From: Pilatotrama ljubarskyi
Taxonomy: Eukaryota > Basidiomycota > Agaricomycetes > Polyporales > Polyporaceae
DNA: 64,000 nucleotides
Assembly: GCA_022385805.1 (NCBI GenBank)
Contig: MU277696.1
Span: 62,001 to 126,000 of the forward strand
Direction of reading: 5' to 3'
This document shows positions 12,440 through 23,918 of the stretch, piece after piece. Each line of letters starts with the position of its first letter. Position 1 is the first letter of the stretch. A program made the translations under genes and the position numbers. The notes beneath the pieces are model-generated. The model was not told the origin of the DNA, searched no databases, and saw only the letters and a list, made by a program, of their open reading frames with translations.

Positions 12440-15400
12440 TCAAAGGAACCACGTCTCGTTGCCCAGACCCATCATTGCTGCGAGGCATTCGTCGCCCATC
12501 ATGCCGCTCGCGAGGCCGCCGCCCCATGGGCCGCTCAGATCGATTCCGGGAGCGCCGCCCTCCGTGGACGTGAAGAGCTGCTCCCAGGATGCATCCGGGC
12601 CGGGCATCATGCCAGCAGCGGCGAGCTCCGCAGCAGCCTTTGAGACGTCGACGTCGGTCGCATAGAGGTTGCCGAGCAATGAGGGGTCCTGTCCACCAAA
12701 CATGGACGCGTTCGTGTCGGGCGTGACAGGAGATACCGGCTGGTTCGGGGTGGGTTGTCGGTGCGCATGTGTCTGGTTGCTCCCTTGGGCCGTTGCGCGT
12801 GCTTTCCTCTCGGCAAGGCGGACGATGTGAGGGTCCAGCAGCTGCTTCAGGAAGCGGGCGTAGAGCTGGGTGTTGTGCTTCTCGTCGATGGCAAATTCTC
12901 CGGACGTCCAAGTATCGAACAGCTTCTTGACGAGCTCGATGATCCGTTCCTCTTGCTGGATGTCGAGGAAGGCGTTGAATTCAGGCCGCAAGCACTGCGG
13001 AACGAGACGCTGTAGCACTTGCTATGCAACCAGATATGAACTCCATACCTTCATGAGAACCACGGATGCAAATGCGGAGTGGACGTAAATGAGCTCCGGG
13101 AAATAGCGGACGAATCCGGTAGGGACAAAGTCCTCGACCATCAGCTTCACGAGGCTGGTCGCTGCCGAGACACACTAGCGACCGGGAGGTTAGAGGAGTA
13201 TAAGATATCTAGCATATGCCTGCACGTACCCCGGCAAACAGCTCGTTGGGCCTCATGGCACGGCGCTTCGACATCATCTGCATACCACAGCAGCAAATGA
13301 CGAGGCGGCAATAGTTGAAAACGCTGAGGCGCATATAGTCAGCGAGCGAGCCCGCGCTACGGCTGACCCCGAGGAGCGCTCACCAATGGATGAGCGTGAT
13401 CTGCATCACCGTGGCGGGGTCTGCGGAGATGGGCGGTCAAATCGGCACGGGTCCTAAAAACGCATGGCAGAGAGTTCCGAACGAACCTTTCGACGTCTTC
13501 TCGCCCTGATGCCGTATGTCGATGACCGCTTTCCATGCCATGAGCTGGTCGTCATATGCCTTGTAAAGGGCGGCGAAGTCGATGTCCTGGAGGGGAAGCG
13601 GCGAAGTCAGACACACGCTGCACGAGAAGACGAGAAGGTGAACGGACGTTAATGGACTCCACGGAGCTCGTCCCGAACGCGGGGTTCACCGTGCCCACGA
13701 AGCGAGACATTATGCAGAGCAGCTCGGTGAGGCTCGTCAGGTAGCCGTCGCACGAGTTGTGGAACTTGTAGCGTTGCAGCCACTGTGAGGCGTTGCGGAC
13801 GGTCTTGAAGAGCGAGTGATGAATAGGTGGTCGCATGAATGGAGTGCTGGAGAGACGCACCAAATCTTCTTGTACCATCCAGGCCTTACCGGACTGTATG
13901 CTGAGGCAACGGTCCATGATGTAGCACATGAGCCACATCCGGGTGCGGTTGAGAATCTCGCGCTCTTGTCGCTCATCCACAGGCTGTCCATCAGGGATAC
14001 GACTCAGGTTGAGCTCAGTCGCAAGACTAGGACACTTCGGTCACAACTTCTCGACGTCCAGAGCAATGTTGAAAGCCCAGACTTACCGGAATGCGATGCC
14101 AGTGTAACACCAGGCACGATCCTCCTCCCAACGCCTTGCAGGAGGGTTATACACGCTCCAGAGCGCGAAGGCCTGGCACATTTCCACGGTCTTCCAGCCG
14201 TCGATGATCGCGTTGGCGGCGGCCGCTTTGGCGAAATGAATAGCCATGCCATAGATGTGGGGCTTCTCCTTGTAGTACCGCGAGGCAACAGTACAAACTA
14301 GCGGAGCATGAGTGGCTATATGCGGGTAATTGGCAGCATGGTAGACTCACTGATAGTGAACAAGAAGGGGCATCGCGCGAGGACGGAGGCCGGCGTGTGG
14401 ATGTTCTCATCCAAGATAGGGATGATTGGCTAGCAATACATCGACGTTAGTGAGGAGTGAAGGCGGCTGCGGAGGAATGCTCACATTAATCCACTGATAG
14501 TGGCTAGAACACGGAGGCGTGAGTAGGCGAGATAGTACGCGAGGTGGTATGGGAAGAGACGTACATCTGAAACAATGCTGCAGCGTCGTCGGGCGTCACC
14601 AGTCCGGAGAGCAGAATGTCCGGCGCTGCTTGGCGCTCGACGATGAGACGACGCAGCTCGAGGTTCGTGAAAGGCCCTGCTACATAGTGAGCGCGCATAT
14701 AGCGAGCCGGGGTAAAGTTGATACCCACCTGGCAAGAAGTACGTCTCGCTTGCAATGCCGCCGTCAGGACCAGACTGATGAGATGAGCCGCCTTCGCTTG
14801 CTGATGATTCAGTGGCGACGCTGCCCTTCGCAGCCGTGCTCCTGGTTTCGAGTGCGGCAATGGCCATCATGCCCGTGGGAGCAGCGAATTCGAGGACTGT
14901 ATCCATAGCCTGAGTTTCCCCCTTCGGAGAGACAGCTCTCTTCGGGCTAGTCACACCCTCCATCTCTTCCTCGCTCTCGGAGTCCACCTCAGATGGATCC
15001 TCGAGGGCGGAGATGTCGAACTTGGGACGGCCGTCGCCACCAATGCGGGCACCGGCCTGGGTCGCCGTCCGCTCTAGGTACGCGAGGACGTCGCGGTACT
15101 TGTTGCGCTCGTCTTCCGTGAGCGGCAGTCGTGCGGGCACGAGGGTGAGCGGGGTGGGCATCGTGGGACCTGGGTTGACCTGGGTGAGAACCTTGTCGAT
15201 CATCGCGTTTTTCTCGCGAATTTGTTGCTGCAGGACCACGCGCATGCTGTGCAGATGGTCAGCATTGGCCAACCACAATCAGCGCTGCATGGAGTCCTTA
15301 CCCAGGCGAGCGTGGCTTCCGTCCAGGGAAATGGCATTCATAGTTGCCGGCCGTGCAACGAGAGCAGATGTCGTCGTTCGGCTGCGTGAAGGTGCACTTC

Positions 15401-16133
15401 ATCTGTCCGCTCTGTTGTGAGCATGAGGGCCATGATGAGATCGATGCTTGGGCATCACCTTGAGCCGCCGACAGCGGGCGCATGCGCCCACGCGTTTCGG
15501 GACGGATTGACGGGGACGAGGCTTGTTCCTATCACAGCCAGTCGTCCCGCCCGCGTCCATCGGCCTCTGCTGAACGAATTGATCGAGGTTAAAGTGAGAA
15601 GGGTCCTGCAGATAGCCGTTTTCGTGGCTGTATAGCGCGTTGAGCGGCGACACGCCGTTAGCTTCCGCCTTGACTTCGGGAACGAAGCCTGTTGGCGATG
15701 GCGAGGTCAACGGCTGTGATTCTGAGGTCGTCTCATGCGTTGCACGGTCGTGCGTTACTTACCGCCGTCAACGTACGAGCCGGGCATCGGCTGACCTGTA
15801 GAATGCGGCGATGAGCTCTTCTTCTCGGAGAAAAGGGCAACGCGACCCGCCTTGATAGGCATGCATGGGCCATTGCGGTTGTTGAGCAGACGCCATGGTC
15901 TGCATGCTGAAGTAGTCGACGGGAGAGTTGCCTCCACCGTTGGAGGGCGTGGATAGCGGAGATGGAACATGTGGCGAGTGTAGCGGCTGCGGGGGCAGCT
16001 GCAGATCGCCAAAGCGCTGCTGGGCCAACATTTGCCAGTCAACGGGCTGCTGGTGGTAGATGTCGTGCTGGTTATGCGATCGCTGCTGGACGTTGTGCAG
16101 GATGTCCGGCGAGGGATAGGGTGAGCCGTACAT
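12440..16133 (-). CDS. Zn(II)2Cys6 transcription factor
   Basis: Fungal binuclear zinc-cluster regulator, probably nuclear. The likely start gives MYGSPYPSPDILHNVQQRSH and a Gln/Pro/Ser-rich head. The zinc cluster is encoded in two exons: KRVGACARCRRLK ends one and, after an intron, MKCTFTQPNDDICSRCTAGN and YECHFPGRKPR follow, giving CX2CX6C-X9-CX2CX6C. A coiled-coil-like helix (QQQIREKNAMIDKVLTQV) and an acidic stretch (DPSEVDSESEEEMEG) come next, then the middle homology (fungal_trans type) region in many small exons, and a C-terminal exon from MLQRLVPQCLRPEFNAFL to GLGNETWFL. The CTAGxxxCxFPGRKPR surroundings resemble the basidiomycete PriB-like group, by memory only. One early intron (15796-15850) would have a GC donor. 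The fine exon structure is uncertain; the target genes are unknown. Confidence 0.83.
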
Positions 16134-18226
16134 GGCTGGGGACGCCTGGAGGGCAGATGATGCGGAGAATGAACGAGGGGGGCCCCAGACGCAGCGGGTT
16201 GTGAACCGGAGGTCCATTAATACGCAAACCTTCTCAGCGCGATTTAGCCGGGACAGAACCTTGCTCTGCAGGGGAATTCCCAAGCCGCGTGCCGGCTCGG
16301 AGCGACTCTCTGCACCCGCCCGATTCGGAAACCCATTCGAGTCCCATTACGTGCCACTTCATTCTGTCGACAGGCCCCGCGTCCGAGAATGGCAGTACCA
16401 GCTCGCCCGTCTGGAGATCCTCCCTCTCGGTCGGGCCTGGGCGACTCGGACTGCGCGCTACGCCCTGGCCAACGCCGAGGAAACGTGGTCCATACTTGCT
16501 TCTCGCTCGAGAGGGCGATGATTGTGCGGCCATACAGGCGCACACGCCGCGTCGTCCAATGAGCATTACTGAACCATCGCTGGGCGAATGGCGTGTCATG
16601 CACCACATGCTTGCGTCGGGTACAGTGGCACTTTCATCGGGCCAGTCCGAGCGATTCGGTCGCACTTTCTGAGTTGTCGGCGCAGCATTGTCGATTATCG
16701 TCTCCCGTCTTCCACACTCAGACGACGGCGGTTATCATGATCATGCGATCATTCCTGCGAAGACAGGATCTGCGCATCCCACCAACTGCACGGGGTGCCG
16801 TGCCCTTCGACGGATACACCGACTTTCGCACATGTAAATGCAATTGACTATCCTCTGTGTGCGCAGATGATTCAGCGTGCTTAGCGAAGCAGGGGGCGAC
16901 TTACGCACAGAAGGGCTGGGCGTCTAAGGATCGGCAGTTAAAATCGATCGGAAATGCATCTAGATAGGGGAGAGAAGTAGCACGGCGGACGCGGACGAAA
17001 CTCCTGGGGAAGCTCGGAGGATGCGTAAGCGCAGAAGCCCCGATGGCGCGCCAGGGCGCATCGCACATTGTGCACAGGCAGCGCCCCGACCTTGCGGGCC
17101 TCCGTGTCGCGGCAGAAGCTCTCTGCAGGCTTTCGTCTGGATCAGGGCGAGCCATTACGCCAGGTCGTTGCCAGCAGCTCAGGGGTCGTGGTCGTGACAG
17201 TTGCTACTCCACAGGCTATCCTCAGAGTCGCCGGAGTGGCCCTCGGCCGAAGAGCAGAATGTCGATCCAGATGGGTTGCAGAAGATCGAGCCGTCTGGGT
17301 GCGCAGCGGTCCCGCAGGTACGTGCTTGCGAGGTCAGAAATTCTCTGCCCTTCTGCGAGACGAAGGTTCACGCAGGCACCATCGAGCCCATGTTATGCCG
17401 AGCACCGAGCACCGGGATGCGGCGCCCGTGCATTGTTCTGAACATAGCTGAAACTGTCAGGACGACGCCTCTAGCACACGGGGCTACTCACGCTGTCTCG
17501 CGTACTGAGTTGCAGTAGTTTGGACGTTCTGGACCTCGTGCACTTGTGGCTGACCCTTTATGGAAATGCGACATGTCTGGACACCCAACTTGCAATTATG
17601 AACGGATCAATGCGTGCTGTATCCGCGCTATGCTATGCGTCCACTGGCGGAGATATCAGCTTGCCGGGTCCGCGACGTGAGGCACCGCGGCACCGGGGGC
17701 CCTGTGTCGTGAGTGTATGCACTAGCTGGGGCTTGAGTAGCTTGCTGTCTGTGCTAGCGTGCGTGGTTCAGTCGGATTGCTTATTCCAAACTATCGTTAT
17801 GCACGTACCTTGACCATCGTCGGCGTCCCGACCCTTCCGCGCTAGCATCCGGACCGGCATCGTTCTCTCACCATCGCAGAGGTCGCCGTTCGCCATCGGA
17901 CATGCTGAACAGGAATGTCAAGCAAGCCTTCGGGCTTGATAGAGCACGGGACCTTTGCTTCTTTCATCAGACTCTCAGAGAATGCAGATGAGCCATGGTC
18001 GCATTGAAGGTAGCAGATCAAGCCAATCATCAAGGCATCATGTTTCATTGTTTGTGTCGTCGCCGTCGTGGCGTTCGCCGTTCGGTCAGGGTCGCGTTAT
18101 CTCAGCCAGGTACCAGATTAGATTAGATGAAGCGTCTATCCTCGCCGACAAGCATCGGACGGGCGCTTGACCTCTGCGATTCCTCCGGATTTTCTGCTTT
18201 TTACCGTCCATCTGTCCGCCTTCAAA
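16134..18226. other. Intergenic, about 2.1 kb, no gene recognised
   Basis: Divergent promoter space between the zinc-cluster factor (minus) and La protein (plus). Several overlapping frames of 100-145 codons exist on both strands (for example around 16234-16672 and 17043-17451), but all are Arg/Ser/Pro-rich, none has a family motif, and they overlap one another in several frames, which points to GC composition and not to coding. Confidence 0.5.
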
Positions 18227-20119
18227 ATGTCTGCTCCTGCTGTAGAGGCAACCACAGAGAACAAGGTGGGAGGGGAGGCGAATATGGAGGACGTTCAACC
18301 CACGGAGCCTTCCAAGGAGGTCGCGACGACGTCCGAGGCTGCTCCCCAGTCAGCTAGCGCGGATGCAGCATCGGAGGACGAGAAGGACAAGATGCTGCGT
18401 GCTGTACGACAAGGTATGTGCCCTTCCTTGCGTCGAGTACGATTATATCGTCTGAGGCGTATGTCGTGATTCAGTGGAGTTCTACTTCGCTGATTCGAAC
18501 CTGCCATTCGACAAGTGCGTACGATTCCCGCGTCACATGCCTACCCTCGTTTACACATGCGTGCACGGACAGATTCATGTGGACACTGCACACGGCAAAC
18601 CCTGAACACTGGGTTCCCATAAAAACTGTCGCGTCGTTCAAGCGCATGCGCGAGTTCCAGTCGCTTGGTCTTGATTGGGTCGTAAAAGCGCTCAAACTTA
18701 GCGAGGAGCTGGAGGTGGACGAGGCTGGCGAGAACGTCCGCAGGAGGACAGAAGTGCAGCCTCCCAAGGGCCAGTTTGAGAGAAGCGTCTACGCGGTGCG
18801 TTACGGAGAGCATACACGGAGGTACAAGGCTGACGGAGCGCTGCAGAAAGGCTTTGGCAAGGAGGAGCCCGGCTTGCAAAAGAAGTTGGAGGATTTCTTC
18901 AACAAATACGGCAAGACTAACGCCGTGCGTATGAGACGAGTGGAAGGCACAAAGGAGTTCAAGGTGAGTCTCGTACATCACGACTTACGCATCTCGCCAC
19001 AACTGTAATCGCGCGATAGGGCTCCGTCTTCGTCGAGTTTGCCGACTACAAGTCCGTCGAGGCATTCCTCAACGCTGATCCCAAGCCTACATGGGAAGGC
19101 CAAGAGCTCCTTATCATGTCAAAGTGGGTACTTCTCCGCCATGAGAGCGCCGTGTCTGATCTCAATTCCATAGAGAGGCATATTGTGACATGAAGATCAA
19201 AGAGAAGGGTCTCACCGGCAAGGCTGCCGACCTGCGACGACAGAGCATTGCCAGCTCCGGCCGCAAGGGCTTCAACGCCTTCAAGGAGATGGCTGAGAAG
19301 GAGAAGGGAGAGAAGAAGGGCAAGGACAAGCCGAAGCCTGAGGTCTACCTCGAATTCTTGGGCAACAAGATTCGCGTGCACGAGGAGGACGGGGGCAGCG
19401 TCAAGCCGGAGGAGGTTCCCTTCGTCAAGGGTGCTTCTCTTAAGTTTGAGGGCGCCGGAGACGACGTCAGCTTCGATGAGATCAAGGTATGCCCGCGTTT
19501 CTGCCACCACGACGCAGACAAGTGACGGTTTATCCAGGGTACCCTCAAGGAACGCTTCGCTCGCGCGCCGTTCGTGAAGTACAACAAGGGTGACAGCTGG
19601 GGCCTTGTCGGCTTCGACAAGGCGTTGTCAGAAGACGACGTCAACTACGTCAAGGAGAACCTCAAAACACTCAGTGGCAAGGAAATTACTTGGTCTATTC
19701 CTGATGGTCAGCCACGTGCATCCTTCATACCAGAGACGCGTCTGACATGTTTTACAGAGGAGCAGGAGCGCGCATTCCAACTTGAGCGGGCGACATCTGC
19801 TGCCAAGCGGGCGCTCTCATTCTCACAAAACCGCGAGTCCAAGGGCGGCAGAGGAGGAGGCCGCGGCGGTCGCGGCGGCCGTGGCCGAGGCGGTCGTGGT
19901 GGTGGCCGTGGCGGTTCCCGGAATGGAGGTGACCGGTCAGAAAAGAAAGGCGATTCGAGCGCGCCAGCTGCAACAGCCGCCAACGGGGAGCAGGCTGGCG
20001 AGAAGCGCAAACGCGCGGTTGAGCCCGATGGCGGTCCCAACGTCGGCGTCCGTGGACAGGGCGTCCCCGTCATTCAGAGCTCAAAAAAGGCGAAGACTGA
20101 CGGTGACGCGGCATCATAG
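18227..20119 (+). CDS. LHP1: La RNA-binding protein (LHP1/SSB homologue)
   Basis: Nuclear protein that binds the 3' UUU-OH ends of new RNA polymerase III transcripts such as pre-tRNAs and guides their processing. The start gives MSAPAVEATTENKVGGE; exon 1 ends near residue 62 (18413). Two spliced exons complete the La motif: VEFYFADSNLPFDK then FMWTLHTANPEHWVPIKTVA, SFKRMREFQSLGLDWV. An RRM follows (TNAVRMRRVEGTKEF, GSVFVEFADYKSVEAFLNAD), then a lysine-rich linker and a second RRM-like C-terminal domain (PEVYLEFLGNKIRVHEEDGG to WGLVGFDKALSEDDVNYVKE). The tail is a Gly/Arg box (GGRGGGRGGRGGRGRGG, near 19845-19925) and a basic region likely to be the nuclear signal (GEKRKRAVEP, SSKKAKTDGDAAS). 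Gene is complete. Confidence 0.93.
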
Positions 20120-21418
20120 GCCTTCTACCTATTGGCCTGCTGGGGCGAAGACGATGCACGAAAACGATCTCACGGCGTGATTGGGCCTTCGTGGGGATGC
20201 TCGGCCTTGTAGTTGTATCGCGGTAATCTGTGCTATGTATCATCTGTCGATCTACTCCTGCTTTGACGTGCAGGCACCACTCGACATTTCATCGCCTCTT
20301 CTGCCACCGCAATCTTGCAAGAGCTAGATCTCTGCAGGGCTGCACGACTGTGTGCGCTACGCTCGCCGTCGATCGAGCGCTATTTTGTCCGGTGACGCAC
20401 ATCTCCGGTGCGCTCCCGCGTTCCTAACAGCGACACCCTTGGCGATGTCATACAGGTACTGTACCTAAGTACTCCCATCAACCGCGACGAGGATTGTTTG
20501 CAGGCACAGATCGTCGTCCAGCGCCAGTCATCAGGCAGCAGGCGGGATTGTCCCCTCTTGCGGCGCACTCCGCCCTTTTCTGCAACATTTGAGACGATGC
20601 TGCAGACCCCGCCCGGGCGTAGCGACTGTGGAAGTACTCTCCGATCATAAGTCGGACCATCTGCGGCTCGCTGGGCCTAAGGCCCGAGCACCTCTCGTTA
20701 CCTCATCGGAGAGCCGCCGGACTGACGGTAGTGAGTGCGTATGCTGGACATCGCGCGCACGCGTGCTGTGCTGACGTGTATATGCTCACCTCACAGGCAC
20801 GCTGATAGACTCAATTCCGATCCACCTGGCTCACCGGACAGCGATTTGGCTTTCGAAATCAAAGTCCCGATGAATGGAGCGCCCTGCACTGCCGGGACCT
20901 ACAGTTTGGCGGCAACCGTGCGGTCAGAGTATCGACGCTGTCTCCCCGTTCCTTCTTCGCCATGCGCACGGTTCGTGTACAGACGCCGCAGATCCCGAGC
21001 GACTCGGGTTGTATTCCTCGCTGACGTCTTCGCGGCCTTCGTGTGTGCTCTGGATTGCGCCATTGGCCGCTCCGAGTCGGAACGGCGGAAGGATTGCTGT
21101 GGAAGAGACGCTCGAGAGCTCAAGCGAGTGACTGCTCTCACGTGTGCAGATCCTGCATGGTCGAAGGAGACGTATAATCCGGTGCCCATTGACGGTGCGC
21201 TGTGTATATAGTATGCGCGCCGGCTGGTCCGCTTGCTGAGGTCATAGGACGAGTTGGTGGCCAGTCCCACCCGGAGGATCTTCGGCGCAAGGGTTGTCAG
21301 AAGGGTCAATCTCGCTATGATACCAGTGGCAGCCCTCAAGTCACGCCGTCGGTCACCAGCAAAGCTTTAAAACCGCTCGTATCGAAGTCTTGATTGCGCG
21401 CGAGGGCTCTTGTACGAC
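20120..21418. other. Intergenic between La and the esterase gene
   Basis: About 1.3 kb without a recognisable gene. TATA-like sites occur at about 21205-21211 (TGTATATAG) and near 21366 (CTTTAAAAC), the latter 50 nt before the esterase start. Frames near 20735-21339 lie on both strands over the same bases and show no motif. Confidence 0.5.
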
Positions 21419-23118
21419 ATGCGCGTCTCCACGAGTGTAGTAACGGCTTGCCTGCTCTTTGGAGGAGTTGTTGCAGCTGCGGCACCTTCCTCTGATGCTG
21501 GCGTAGTCGTACCAAACAATCACCCACTGATATACTATCATGGTCGCTGGGATGCTTCACCCGGAACGTGGTGGTGAGCTCAGAGAGCATCATATTGGGG
21601 AATAGCAAACTGATTCAGCCTGTCAGGGCGGGATCTGGCTTCAAGCTGCATATCCAGGATCTCAGAGCCTTGACCCTCAAACTCGGGCAATACACGACCA
21701 CGCCTCTGGCTTCGATTGGAGTATCCGTAGACTATCAACCATTCTTCACTGTGAATGTCTCTGCGGGGGCGAACGCCATACCGCTTACTGGCAGCTCCGG
21801 TATGAAGAGATCCTCGGATGTGAAAAAGGCCACCGTCGTACGTATCAATGTCGAGGGGTGGCAGAACAACCGAGTCAATCTGGAGAACATCGTTCTGAAC
21901 AAGGTACGCCTCCCTTCTGTTCGCGCACTGGAGGCATTCACACATCATGCCCGCCAGGGTGCTCGACTTCTCCCATATACGCCGTCAAAGCTGGCGTTCC
22001 AGTTTATCGGCGACTCACTCTCAGCCGTGAGCATTTGTCCTACACACAACCCGTGGGTATCAAAGACGGCGCTGACATAGAGCGTTGGTCCGGGATCACA
22101 GGGCCAATATCTACCTCAAGGAGTGGATCAAGCGTGGCCATTCCTGACCGGCGAGTTCTTCAAAGCCGAACACCGCGTCAATGCGCAGCCTGGCGCCGCT
22201 CTCAGTGTGAATTGTACCCGGACTTGGCCGGAGCTATACGCTGATCTCATGCTTTGATTAGGACATCGTATCTTACGGAAATGTGCATGGGCTCTCGTAT
22301 CAATATTTCCGCGTGAGTTAGTTCTGCAGGGACACATGCGAAGTGACTCTTTTCATTTGTTTCTCCACAGACCGAAGACACAGGGTACTTCTACACAACC
22401 GATCACAACTTCACAACTCCGTGGCGCTTCGCACGAGACCGGCCTGCACCTACGCACATTGTGATACACATCGGGTACGTTGTGATATCGAAGCTTGACC
22501 AGCGGATTATAACCAAGATACCCCCAGAGCCAATGATGCATCGCAAAATGTCACTGCTGATGCGTTTGTGGGTGTAAGTCCCCTTCAGTGGGCCGTCGGC
22601 CTGCCAGAGTCCAGGGATCTTAAGCGGAAGCGACAGACATACAACACTTTTCTCACCCGCTTACGGGGTCTTTATCCTGCTCAGCCCATCTTCATCTTCA
22701 CTCCGGTGAGCGAAACTTTTGCCACGTGTGTCGCAGACATATCTGAATCGTTCCAGTGGGGTTGGCCTAGCGCGGATGGTTCCATAAGCTATTACTATGA
22801 GGGTCAATACGAGCGAATTGTGAAGGAAAGGTGTCTCTTCAAGCGTTTCATGATATTCTCAGAGGTTCTGACAGGAGTAGACACCTGGCCGGCGACCCTA
22901 ACATGTTCCTAGTGAACACGACAGGATGGGTGTCGTGGGAGGACGTTTTCCCTGCGTGCGTTGGAATAGATGATCTGTCGCGGACAATACTGAAAGAGTT
23001 TCCCCACAGAAACCAGCATCCGAACGTCGCGGGCCACCAGAAGATTGCCTCACTGTTCGGAGAGTGGTTAGTGGACTGGGGTCTTCGTCCAGAAAGGCAG
23101 TGGGCGACACCCGCGTAG
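21419..23118 (+). CDS. Secreted SGNH-hydrolase esterase, CE2-like
   Basis: Probable extracellular carbohydrate (acetyl) esterase. The first exon, too short for a long open frame, begins MRVSTSVVTACLLFGGVVAA, a signal peptide, then ends PGTWW where an intron (about 21552-21604) leads to AGSGFKLHIQDLRALTLKLG. The pattern HGRWD...GTWWAGSGF with a following beta-sandwich is like the N-terminal domain of CE2 acetylxylan esterases. The SGNH domain follows: FIGDSLSAG holds the nucleophile Ser, HIGANDASQNVTADAF the oxyanion Gly/Asn, and NQHPNVAGHQKIASLFGEWL the catalytic His. The usual Asp two or three residues before that His is not obvious (HRNQH). About nine exons, ending WATPA. The substrate is inferred; a tRNA gene follows 210 nt downstream on the other strand. 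Confidence 0.82.
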
Positions 23119-23318
23119 CTGTGGCAGTGATTTCACTTGCGATACTGTACCGTAATGTGAGTTCCTCAGTGTGCTCTGCAAGTGAATGCCCGCTCCTCGA
23201 GGCCTTGTGCTTGTCTAAGATGTGGCCAGGCTTTGGCACGTCAAAGGAACAGGCCACGTAGCGCACTGTACTCCAGTTACCCATGTAAGTACTGCATGAG
23301 TGGCAATTGCTGAAGATC

Positions 23319-23323
23319 AAAAA
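23319..23323 (-). terminator. Pol III terminator of tRNA-Ala
   Basis: A run of five A on the plus strand reads TTTTT on the minus strand, four bases past the 3' end of the tRNA, as expected for RNA polymerase III termination. Confidence 0.75.
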
Positions 23324-23327
23324 GCGT

Positions 23328-23399
23328 TGGACATTCAGGGGATTGAACCCTGGACCTCACGCATGCGAAGCGTGCGCGCTACCACTGCGCCAAATGCCC
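23328..23399 (-). tRNA. tRNA-Ala (anticodon CGC)
   Basis: On the minus strand the cloverleaf folds fully: acceptor GGGCATT pairs with AATGTCC (one G-U), D stem GCGC/GCGC with loop AGTGGTA, anticodon stem CACGC/GCGTG with loop TTCGCAT giving anticodon CGC (codon GCG, alanine), variable AGGTC, T stem CAGGG/CCCTG with loop TTCAATC, and discriminator A. There is no intron and no encoded CCA. The internal B box GGTTCAATCCC and A box TGGCGCAGTGG are intact. It lies in the gap between the esterase and acyl-CoA synthetase genes. Confidence 0.95.
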
Positions 23400-23918
23400 T
23401 CCCTTGGAGCCGCCAACAGGCAGGTATAATCAGTTTAAAAGACTCCACCACCCACCTCCCAGTTGAAGTAGCACGGTCAGCGGTGCCCCTTACTGTACAT
23501 AAAGTGAATACTTTCATCACAGTAGTAATTCCCAACCGCAAGCAACACCCATACAGATAGATCTGAGGTACCGGGGAGGATAGGGGGTGGCGGTGGGGTG
23601 ACCCCTAAGGCCTAAGGCCTAACCCCAGACCGGTGTTGGGTTAGGTCGCCGACATTACTGTACAACCTGACACGTCCGCTACCAACTCATACAACTCATA
23701 CTCTTCACTCTCGGATTGTGTTGAACCGTTCGTCGTTGCCAACCCTCTGTCTGCAGACCTTGATTGCCCTGTAGAGCTTCAGACGCTCGCTCCATCAAGT
23801 GGAAAGCTTATTTGCCGCAAGTGACAGTGACGCGTGCAGGAGCGGAGTATGAAGTCGTCGAAACCCGGTCAGTACCCGAGCTCGTCTCTTCCCGCCACCA
23901 TCGCTCACTGCGTACTCG
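23400..23918. other. Gap between tRNA-Ala and acyl-CoA synthetase
   Basis: About 520 nt with no protein gene seen. It holds the upstream region of the tRNA, a short CCTAAGG repeat at 23602-23626, and the promoter/5' UTR of the acyl-CoA synthetase. Confidence 0.55.
23602..23626. repeat. Short CCTAAGG tandem repeat
   Basis: The sequence CCCCTAAGGCCTAAGGCCTA with AACCCC after it holds three copies of a 7-nt unit next to a G-rich stretch (GGGGGTGGCGGTGGGG). It resembles the fungal telomere unit CCCTAA only loosely. Function unknown. Confidence 0.5.

Noticed and set aside
17043..17451. Two overlapping plus-strand frames of 127-132 codons
   Set aside because: Both are Arg-rich, overlap each other and show no recognisable feature; they lie in a promoter-sized gap.
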